A program made the translations under genes and the position numbers. 8,091 nt of DNA from an uncultured Porphyromonadaceae bacterium (GTDB lineage Bacteria > Bacteroidota > Bacteroidia > Bacteroidales > Muribaculaceae), in assembly GCA_905193395.1 (NCBI GenBank), contig CAJJOO010000051.1, positions 1 through 8,091 on the forward strand, written 5' to 3'. Below the pieces are notes generated by a model. It saw only the letters and a list, made by a program, of their open reading frames with translations. It made no database searches and had not been told where the DNA came from. This document shows positions 1-5,924 of the stretch, piece after piece; the stretch's first letter is position 1, and the number at the start of each line of letters is the position of its first letter.

Positions 1-1
1 C

Positions 2-1633
2 CTCAGCGTTTCCGCTCCTGAAGCACAGGCCGAGGCTGCCGCCACAACCTATGCAGCCGCTGCCGGCGAGACCGTCGTGACACGCGACGCCGCCACCGAC
101 GCCGTTACCGACGGCTGGATCGAACTCTACCTGCTGCGCGACGGCAAGGTATCGAAATTCACCACCCACAATGTTCAGCAGCCCCAGGGCCGCAAGGAAT
201 ATGCCTATGACGTGAAGAGCGTTGAATCCGACGACTCCTACGCCATCACATTCAGCATGACCGGCGACGCTCCCGAAGCATCGCTCCGCCTCACCGCCAC
301 CGACGGCTCCGCTACTCTCACCCTCCCCATCGGCGCCGTAACCAAGGGCGAAAACAACTTCACCGTCAACAAGTCCGACCTCAACGAAGAACTTGAATAC
401 GCATGGGAAGTTGTCGTTGTCAGCGATCCTATCGCTCAGGCAGGTCTGTACAGCAAGGACGTCAACGGCCTCAGCGCAACCCGCGGCGGCGTCGTTCCCC
501 TTGACAACCCCGAATACGAATCGTTCGGTTACGTTGTCGTTGGCCACGGCCGCAACCAGGGTATCGATGTCTACAACCCCGCAGGCGAGAAAGTGGCAAG
601 CCGCATCTTCAAGGGCCACGCAATGTTCGGCGGCGCAAGCAACACCAACCAGAGCGACCCGTTCCGCGGCAATGAACTCCAGGGCAAGGCTGTCCTCGCT
701 ACATGGGGCGACAACGGCTACGGCGCAGTCGTAATCGACCCGCTCGACACCCAGGCCGAACCCTTCAGCCTCTTCTCCGGAACAAAAGACAAATCAGGCT
801 GCTTCATCACCGACGAAGGCACCCTCCTTGGCGGCGGCAATTCCGGCCTCGACTTCCTCACCGACGAGAAGGGCGACAACTGGATGATCATGTTCAGCGA
901 AGACCACAACAACACCAACGGTGGCGGCGGCAACGACAACTCGATCACCCGCTCGCACCTCAGCGGTCCCTGGACCATCACAGAGGCTCCCACCGTACTC
1001 GGCTACAAGGGTCTGATGGCCAACACTAACGTCGATGTCACTTCCTACGGCACAGGCGCATTCGTTTCGCAGGTCCGCGGCGCAGGCAACAACGCTGCCG
1101 GTACTCCCGTCTTCGCCTACATCTCCAACCTCCTCAACGACGAGGATATCGTGGAAATGACCTCCGCCGACGATGCAATCGTCGACTACATCAACAGCGG
1201 TACATCGGGCTTCGCAATCACTGCCGACGGCAAGACTGCCGTGACCTCCACCGAGACCGGCATCGTTGTCCTCGACGTTGAATGGCAGGGCACCAAACCC
1301 GTCATGACCTATCGCTACACCTTCCCGATCGACACCAACGACTGGGCAACAATGCGCTTCGACGCCGCCGGCAACCTCCACGTTTATCTGCGTCAGGACG
1401 GCTACCGCATCTACACCCTGCGCGACGAACATCCCGAAGCAGCAACTCCCGCCGCCTCGAAGTACAACTTCAAGGGCGCCAAGGGCGTTGAGAGCATCGA
1501 GATTTCCGACGCTGCCCAGGCCGACGCCGTATTCTACAACCTCCAGGGCATCATGGTTCCCGCCGAGAATCTCACCCCGGGCATCTATGTCAAGGTTGCA
1601 GGCAACAAGGCCACCAAGGTTATCGTGAAATAA
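2..1633 (+). CDS. Secreted beta-rich protein with C-terminal sorting tail (5' end missing)
   Basis: The frame is open from base 2 and no start codon or signal peptide is visible, so the gene begins upstream; 543 codons are present, ending in TAA. A GTG at 77 lies in uninterrupted frame and is probably an internal valine. After an Ala-rich linker (about residues 5-35) comes a small beta-sandwich-like module (about 38-135, fibronectin-III-like in feel). A long Gly/Asn/Asp-rich region (about 150-480) follows, with recurring short strands such as YVVVGHG, AVVIDPL and GIVVLDVEW that suggest a beta-propeller. The last 35 residues (YNLQG, then PGIYVKV and KVIVK) look like the short Por/type-A sorting tail found on exported Bacteroidetes proteins. 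This implies passage through the outer membrane by a type IX-like route, which is inference. No catalytic motif is recognised and the substrate is unknown. Codons are strongly biased to C/G endings (GCC, GGC, AAC, CTC), consistent with good expression. A strong terminator follows, so it is the last gene of its unit. Confidence 0.85.
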   Translation, partial: LSVSAPEAQAEAAATTYAAAAGETVVTRDAATDAVTDGWIELYLLRDGKVSKFTTHNVQQPQGRKEYAYDVKSVESDDSYAITFSMTGDAPEASLRLTATDGSATLTLPIGAVTKGENNFTVNKSDLNEELEYAWEVVVVSDPIAQAGLYSKDVNGLSATRGGVVPLDNPEYESFGYVVVGHGRNQGIDVYNPAGEKVASRIFKGHAMFGGASNTNQSDPFRGNELQGKAVLATWGDNGYGAVVIDPLDTQAEPFSLFSGTKDKSGCFITDEGTLLGGGNSGLDFLTDEKGDNWMIMFSEDHNNTNGGGGNDNSITRSHLSGPWTITEAPTVLGYKGLMANTNVDVTSYGTGAFVSQVRGAGNNAAGTPVFAYISNLLNDEDIVEMTSADDAIVDYINSGTSGFAITADGKTAVTSTETGIVVLDVEWQGTKPVMTYRYTFPIDTNDWATMRFDAAGNLHVYLRQDGYRIYTLRDEHPEAATPAASKYNFKGAKGVESIEISDAAQADAVFYNLQGIMVPAENLTPGIYVKVAGNKATKVIVK

Positions 1634-1657
1634 AATCTAATCCATTATAACCGTCCG

Positions 1658-1698
1658 GCAGGCCGGGGAACAGCAGATTCCCCGGCCTGCTTGCTTTT
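1658..1698 (+). terminator. Intrinsic terminator of the secreted-protein gene
   Basis: A perfect 13-bp inverted repeat (GCAGGCCGGGGAA at 1658-1670, complement at 1678-1690) has a 7-nt loop and is followed by TTGCTTTT. It lies 25 nt after the stop codon at 1633. The GC-rich stem and T-rich tail fit a rho-independent terminator that isolates the upstream gene from the hydrolase gene. Confidence 0.85.
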
Positions 1699-1775
1699 CA
1701 GGGACAGCCGTCGGCCATTTCCCGCATTTTAGGGCCAGTTCGACAATAAATATATGCCGTTCTGATTATTTTTAT

Positions 1776-1783
1776 TAATTTTG
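1776..1783 (+). promoter_or_regulatory. Bacteroidetes-type -7 box for the SGNH hydrolase gene
   Basis: TAATTTTG matches the Bacteroidetes primary-sigma -7 consensus TAnnTTTG and lies in AT-rich DNA 50 nt before the ATG at 1834. No convincing TTG/TTTG -33 element is seen at the usual 19-21 nt upstream, so the call rests on the -7 box and its position between a terminator and a start codon. Confidence 0.5.
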
Positions 1784-1833
1784 CATCATATTCCATTTGA
1801 AACAACTATTATTTCATAAACACTCTGTAAACC

Positions 1834-2949
1834 ATGAAGAAACTATTACTTGCAGCCCTGGCCCTGGTGGGACTCTGGAACGCGCCCCTTTCCGCGGCCG
1901 AGGAAAACGAAACGCCATGGCAACTGGTCAACGCCCTAGACCTGCGCGTCATCAACAAAGGCTGGGACAACACCCTTCGACCCTTCACCCGAATCCCCGC
2001 ATATCTGCAGGACAGCGTCCGCCCCGACCTATGGGAACGCTCTCAATGCTCCAGCGGCATCGGCATCCGTTTCGCCACCAATTCCCGCCGTATCGGCGTC
2101 AAATATCAACTCCTCTGGAACACACACCTCATCCACATGGCCGATACCGGTCTTAAAGGCACCGACCTCTATATCCTCGAGGGCGACTCCGTTTGGCGCC
2201 ACGTCAACACCAACCGCCCCTACGTGAACAACAAGGAGGATAAGATCGTGGAATCCACCTACGTCGAACGTCTCGACGGCAAGATGCACGAGTATATGAT
2301 TTATCTGCCCCTTTACGACGGCGTCAACGAATTGTGGGTAAAGGTCGATTCCGGTTGCGTCATAACCCCCGGCAATCCAGAGATTATCGACCGCAACCGC
2401 CGCATCGTGGCCTACGGCACCAGCATCCTGCAGGGCGGCTGCGCATCGCGCACCGGTATGGCTGGTACCAACATCATCGGCCGTGAACTCAACGCCGAAG
2501 TGGTGAACATCGGTATCTCCGGCGAAGGCAAGCAGGACGAATGCATGGCCCGCGCCATGAACCAGATTCCCGACGTGGACCTCTTCCTGCTGGACCCCGT
2601 CCCCAACTGCACCGAAATGCAGTGCGACACGCTCACATATAACTTCGTCAAAATCCTGGCCGACGCCCATCCCGACACTCCCATCGTGATGCTGGCCGGC
2701 CCGCTTTACCCCTACTACCGCTACGACTCGATGTTCAACAACTATCTGCCCGCCAAAAACAACGCCTACCGCCGCAACTACCAGCGCCTGAAAGACGAGG
2801 GCTACCAGAACATCTACTTCATCGAATCCGAAGGCCTTGACGGCCCCGAGGACGACGGCACCGTCGACGGTATCCACCTCACCGATCTCGGTTTCCGCCA
2901 CTATGCCGACTTCCTGCTGCCTCACCTGCGCAGGATTCTCGGATGGTGA
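1834..2949 (+). CDS. Exported SGNH/GDSL-like hydrolase with GxDLY N-terminal domain
   Basis: A 371-aa exported protein. Residues 1 to about 21 form a signal peptide (basic MKK, Leu/Ala core, LSA before AE). The N-terminal beta-domain (about 25-185) holds the GTDLY signature at 109-113, typical of the GxDLY domain that precedes SGNH_hydro_3-type esterases. The C-terminal catalytic domain (about 190-371) shows a probable nucleophile S197 in YGTSI (block I), a glycine-rich GISG with G230 (block II), N258 in DPVPN (block III) and the Asp-His pair D345/H348 in DGIHLTDLG (block V). The triad is therefore intact. Family knowledge suggests deacetylation or ester cleavage on glycans or other small esters, in the periplasm or at the cell surface; the substrate cannot be read from sequence. 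The ATG at 1834 is favoured because it gives a complete signal peptide and sits 50 nt after a -7 box. Terminators on both sides make it a single-gene unit. Confidence 0.9.
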   Translation: MKKLLLAALALVGLWNAPLSAAEENETPWQLVNALDLRVINKGWDNTLRPFTRIPAYLQDSVRPDLWERSQCSSGIGIRFATNSRRIGVKYQLLWNTHLIHMADTGLKGTDLYILEGDSVWRHVNTNRPYVNNKEDKIVESTYVERLDGKMHEYMIYLPLYDGVNELWVKVDSGCVITPGNPEIIDRNRRIVAYGTSILQGGCASRTGMAGTNIIGRELNAEVVNIGISGEGKQDECMARAMNQIPDVDLFLLDPVPNCTEMQCDTLTYNFVKILADAHPDTPIVMLAGPLYPYYRYDSMFNNYLPAKNNAYRRNYQRLKDEGYQNIYFIESEGLDGPEDDGTVDGIHLTDLGFRHYADFLLPHLRRILGW

Positions 2950-2978
2950 AAAAATATTACATCGCGGTTAATTCATGT

Positions 2979-3007
2979 AAAACTTGCCCCTCGGGGCAAG
3001 TTTTTTT
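2979..3007 (+). terminator. Intrinsic terminator of the SGNH hydrolase gene
   Basis: AAAACTTGCCC (2979-2989) pairs with GGGCAAGTTTT (2994-3004) around a CTCG loop, and seven T residues run from 3001 to 3007. It lies 29 nt after the stop at 2949. The A-run on the left arm gives partial function on the opposite strand, but no minus-strand gene ends here. Confidence 0.88.
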
Positions 3008-3008
3008 G

Positions 3009-3016
3009 TACATTTG
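3009..3016 (+). promoter_or_regulatory. Bacteroidetes-type -7 box for the carboxypeptidase-regulatory-like gene
   Basis: TACATTTG is an exact TAnnTTTG match, one base after the T-run of the preceding terminator and 51 nt before the ATG at 3068. The nearest -33 candidate is TTG at 2984-2986, 22 nt upstream and slightly too far. It lies inside the left arm of the terminator hairpin, so the two elements would share bases if it is used. Confidence 0.55.
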
Positions 3017-3067
3017 CGGCAACGGCGGCTTTCCGACTCCTGGAACCGCCATGCTGATTCATCCACT

Positions 3068-4357
3068 ATGCTACGTCTCCTCTTCATCACCCTCATCCTC
3101 CCGACGGCGCTGCAACTCGCGGCACGCGAACCGGACGTGATTGTCGCCGATTCCGTCAGCCGCAGGCCGCTGTCACAGGCCTCGGTTTTCGCCTCCGACG
3201 GCAATTTTATTGGTATCTGCCGGAAAAACGGCGCGCTGCCCTCCATCCCCGCCGGCGCCTACCCCGTCACGGTGCGCTATCTTGGCTACCGCGAAACCAG
3301 TGTCCCGGCGCCCGGTGCCGACACCGTATTCCTCAGCCCGCAGACAACCGAACTGCCGGAAATGGTCGTCGAATCGCGACAGCACCGCGTGCTCCACATC
3401 CTGGCATATGTACGTGAATATTCCACTCTGACCACGTTCAGCGATTCCGTGCAGTTGTTCCGCGAGAAAATGGTCGATTTCATGCTGCCCCGCGATGCCG
3501 GAACGCGCTTCAGAGGCTGGCAGAATCCACGTGTACTCGAATCCAGGTCCTACTACCGTTTCACCGACGGCAACGGCCTGGACAGCGTCAGCAACCGCTG
3601 CAACGACTATTTTTCGTGGGCCGACTGGATCGGGCTGCCGCCGGCCGCAACAGCGCCCGGCCACGTGGCTGCCTTCAGCACGTCCACCGATACTCTTTAC
3701 GGCCGTTACAGCGCCTGCGAGATCTGGAATCGCGACAACGGGCGCCTGACGCTCGATGTAAACGCCCTGGCAGATACTATCGGGCGACGTTGGGTACCAG
3801 GGCTGGCGTCATTCTTCAAAAAAGACATCGACTTCGAGCAGGTGCGCCTCAGATTCAATTTCGAAGGTGTGGGCGCCGACTCCATCACGCCTGTTGAACT
3901 AAGCGGCTACTCCTTCACCGTCGAGTCCAACGACCGCGGCCGGGACATGTTCATGTTCAACCGCGGCGACCAGGCTATTTTCATCAGCACCTATGCCGAA
4001 GTCTATATCATTGACAAGGAATACATCACCGTCAAGGAAGCGCGTAAATGGGAAAAACGCCGCGATGGAACCGATGAATTGGCAATCCTCGAACCTGCCG
4101 GCGCACCGGAATTGCAACCAGGTATCCGCGACCTGGTGGACCGCGTGAACAACATCGATAACGACGGCGTGCGGCTTGCTCTGACACCCGACGAACGCCT
4201 CGTCAGCCGCAGCGTGATAAAACTCGACATCGGCCACCGCGCCCTGTCGATGCTCAAGACCCTCCTGGGCATCACCTCAATCCGCGCCAACCGCAACTGG
4301 AACCGCCAATGGGAAGATTTCCGCACCCGCCGGAAACACCCCGAAAACCGCAAATAA
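3068..4357 (+). CDS. Exported protein with carboxypeptidase-regulatory-like N-terminal domain
   Basis: A 429-aa protein. Residues 1 to about 19 form a signal peptide (MLRLLF, hydrophobic core, LAA). Residues about 22-90 resemble the CarboxypepD_reg-like beta-sandwich, with DSVSRRPLSQASV, a degenerate turn and PAGAYPVTVRYLGY, as found at the N-terminus of many Bacteroidetes envelope proteins. A short linker (TTELPEMVVES, about 93-103) leads into a 320-residue body that I recognise only as a recurring Bacteroidales family without a known role (AYVREYSTLTTFSDSVQLFREKMV at about 113-136, in pieces). The body is rich in aromatic and charged residues and shows no catalytic signature. The C-terminus is very basic (RTRRKHPENRK). 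The reading frame also extends back to a TTG at 2984, but that codon is inside the terminator stem; the ATG at 3068 restores a clean signal peptide and follows a -7 box. It is probably monocistronic, ending before the convergent terminator. A function in envelope biogenesis is a guess. Confidence 0.85.
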   Translation: MLRLLFITLILPTALQLAAREPDVIVADSVSRRPLSQASVFASDGNFIGICRKNGALPSIPAGAYPVTVRYLGYRETSVPAPGADTVFLSPQTTELPEMVVESRQHRVLHILAYVREYSTLTTFSDSVQLFREKMVDFMLPRDAGTRFRGWQNPRVLESRSYYRFTDGNGLDSVSNRCNDYFSWADWIGLPPAATAPGHVAAFSTSTDTLYGRYSACEIWNRDNGRLTLDVNALADTIGRRWVPGLASFFKKDIDFEQVRLRFNFEGVGADSITPVELSGYSFTVESNDRGRDMFMFNRGDQAIFISTYAEVYIIDKEYITVKEARKWEKRRDGTDELAILEPAGAPELQPGIRDLVDRVNNIDNDGVRLALTPDERLVSRSVIKLDIGHRALSMLKTLLGITSIRANRNWNRQWEDFRTRRKHPENRK

Positions 4358-4473
4358 TCCACCGCAGCGCAAGGATAGCGGCCGGCCCCCCGGGCGCCGT
4401 ATCTGCTGCGCGGCGCCGCCGATGATGCCGCGCCCGCGGAGCAGCCGCGCTCCGACGCCGCTGGTACGGCCAG
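4358..4473. other. GC-rich, hairpin-prone convergent intergenic stretch
   Basis: This non-coding spacer between two convergent genes is much richer in G and C than the other spacers in the window. It contains the self-complementary pair GGCGCCG (4393-4399) and CGGCGCC (4411-4417) around an 11-nt loop, and CGGAGC (4437-4442) with GCTCCG (4449-4454) around a 6-nt loop. No start codon in a convincing context and no direct repeats were seen. It could simply extend the 3' untranslated region of the gene ending at 4357. Confidence 0.45.
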
Positions 4474-4512
4474 ATACAATAAAAGCGCCCCTTTCGGGCG
4501 CTTTTATTGTAT
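4474..4512. terminator. Bidirectional intrinsic terminator between convergent genes
   Basis: A perfect 17-bp inverted repeat (4474-4490 and 4496-4512) surrounds the loop CTTTC. The inner part is GC-rich (AGCGCCC/GGGCGCT) and the outer part is an A-run on one arm and a T-run on the other. Each strand therefore shows a GC stem followed by a CTTTTATTGTAT-type tail. It lies 116 nt after the + strand stop (4357) and 17 nt beyond the end of the minus-strand gene (4530), so it should stop transcription from both sides. Confidence 0.92.
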
Positions 4513-4529
4513 TAATGTGTGCAAGGGTA

Positions 4530-5912
4530 TCAGAAGGGGAAGTTGATACCAAAATTGACAGAGGCGTTGGAGTTCAAGGGCACGAATTGCTTGGTTACGT
4601 TGCCGAGGGTGCGGTCCATGCCGAGGAAGAGGTTGAAGCCGGGGGTATGAAGATTGAGGAGCCAGCCGAATCCGAAGCCATAGGAGCCGAGGACTATGTT
4701 AGCATCAGCGGAGAAACATTTTACGGGACGGATGTTGGCGGACAGGCGCGTCTCGGTCCAGGTGTATTTACCATTGATGCGGGTGCTGTTCAGGAGGCCG
4801 AATTTGAGATTGCGGTACATGGGCAGGGTGTAGCCGACGCCAACATTGAGGGTGGCGGCGAGTCCACGTTTGTGCGAGCCGATGTTACCGTTGTCGCTCA
4901 TCTGATAGAGGTTGTCGAGGTTGCCCTTGAAGCGGTCCCATTCGTTTTCGAAGGAGTTGGCTGCATCGTCGTCGGCATTGAAGATGTATGCGTCGGTGTT
5001 GATTGTACGACGACCGTTGGTGGATGCGTGGCGGGTGTCGGAGTAGTTGATGAAACCGAGGTCAAGCAGGGCCAGGGAGAAGTCGAAATCGCTCCACTTG
5101 TATTCGGCACCGAGGTCGAAGGCAACGCCGAAGCCATTGGGACCGATGTTTCCGTCGCCGTCGAGGTTAGCGCCGGAAACGTATTCGCGGCCGGTCTCGC
5201 TGTTGACCTTGTGGTCGTATTCAAATCCGCCGACGTTGGCGTAGATATCAGCATCGGTTACGGCTGTCCAGTCGTTTTCGCCGAGGGTTAGGTTAGCCTC
5301 GTGGAAGCGGGCGTCGATGCTGGCGATACCGACCAGGAATTTCATTGCGATACCTGCGCGGAGCCCGGGCACCTGGGTGATGTCGCGCGAGTGGCCAAGG
5401 GCGATTTCAGCATATCCCATGGCGTTGGCGTTGAAATCATGGATGTCGTATGTGCGGTTGCTGACACCTTCCTTGGCGAGAGAGAAAAGCGAACCGGGCA
5501 CGGTTGCGTTGACGTTGGCGACAGCATTTACAGAAATGGTGTTGTATCCACCCCAGGCCTTGAAACCGCCACTGAGTACGTTGATCTTGACGTTGGCACC
5601 GATTTTGTTGCGGTCGTGGATGTTGGACATCACCTCGCCGGCGGAAATGCCGGGGTTGGTGAAGAGGACTGTGCGGCCGTTAAGAGTGTAGATAACGGAG
5701 GAGACGTCAAGGCTGCCTCGCATCGCCACGTTCAGGTTGCCCAGGCCGGGCATAGATACAAAGTTCTTTTCGTTACCGAAAGCGGGGTTCATCTGGTAAC
5801 GGTAGTCGTAGTTGTCCAGGAAGTAGCCCGATGTGGTGTTCTGAGCCTTCGAGGCTCCGATGCCGCAGACCAGCGCAGCGGCGATAATCATCAATTTAGA
5901 TGTTTTCATCAT
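4530..5912 (-). CDS. DUF5723-type outer-membrane beta-barrel-like protein
   Basis: A 460-aa protein. Residues 1 to about 23 form a signal peptide (MMKTSK, hydrophobic core, SKA before Q). The mature N-terminus SGYFLDNYDYRYQMNPAF (about 28-45) is the signature I associate with the DUF5723 family of Bacteroidetes outer-membrane proteins. The rest alternates short amphipathic strands with Asn/Asp/Gly turns (for example FGVAFDLGAEY, GLAATLNVGVGYTL, YGFGFGWLL), and the chain ends in NFGINFPF. The terminal aromatic residue and strand pattern are typical of proteins inserted into the outer membrane by BAM. No enzymatic motif is visible; the role is unknown and could be a channel, an assembly factor or a scaffold. 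It is the second gene of an operon, 12 nt after the lipoprotein stop. Two adjacent ATG codons (5910-5912 and 5907-5909) are both possible starts; the first lies 5 nt from a GAGG. Confidence 0.85.
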   Translation of the reverse strand: MMKTSKLMIIAAALVCGIGASKAQNTTSGYFLDNYDYRYQMNPAFGNEKNFVSMPGLGNLNVAMRGSLDVSSVIYTLNGRTVLFTNPGISAGEVMSNIHDRNKIGANVKINVLSGGFKAWGGYNTISVNAVANVNATVPGSLFSLAKEGVSNRTYDIHDFNANAMGYAEIALGHSRDITQVPGLRAGIAMKFLVGIASIDARFHEANLTLGENDWTAVTDADIYANVGGFEYDHKVNSETGREYVSGANLDGDGNIGPNGFGVAFDLGAEYKWSDFDFSLALLDLGFINYSDTRHASTNGRRTINTDAYIFNADDDAANSFENEWDRFKGNLDNLYQMSDNGNIGSHKRGLAATLNVGVGYTLPMYRNLKFGLLNSTRINGKYTWTETRLSANIRPVKCFSADANIVLGSYGFGFGWLLNLHTPGFNLFLGMDRTLGNVTKQFVPLNSNASVNFGINFPF

Positions 5913-5917
5913 TGTTG

Positions 5918-5921
5918 CCTC
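5918..5921 (-). promoter_or_regulatory. Shine-Dalgarno-like GAGG in the operon gap
   Basis: GAGG on the minus strand sits in the 12-nt gap between the lipoprotein stop and the DUF5723-type start, 5 nt before the first ATG and 8 nt before the second. Bacteroidetes often lack such sites, so it may aid re-initiation inside the operon, but a four-base match can occur by chance. Confidence 0.4.
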
Positions 5922-5924
5922 GTA

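Noticed and set aside
1797..2156. A 119-codon + frame overlapping the start of the SGNH hydrolase.
   Set aside because: It is an out-of-frame overlap with an Arg/Pro/His-rich translation; the hydrolase frame has a signal peptide and conserved motifs.
2029..2925. A 298-codon minus-strand frame over the SGNH hydrolase gene, and a similar 212-codon one at 794-1432.
   Set aside because: Both are phase-aligned antisense shadows with the same Val/Gly/Asp-rich composition; the sense proteins are clearly real.
2984..3067. An upstream TTG start for the carboxypeptidase-regulatory-like protein.
   Set aside because: It lies inside the terminator stem and before the -7 box, and would bury the signal peptide 28 residues into the protein.
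4422..5291. A 289-codon + strand frame starting in the GC-rich spacer.
   Set aside because: It is phase-aligned antisense to the DUF5723-type gene, runs through the bidirectional terminator and has no recognisable N-terminus.
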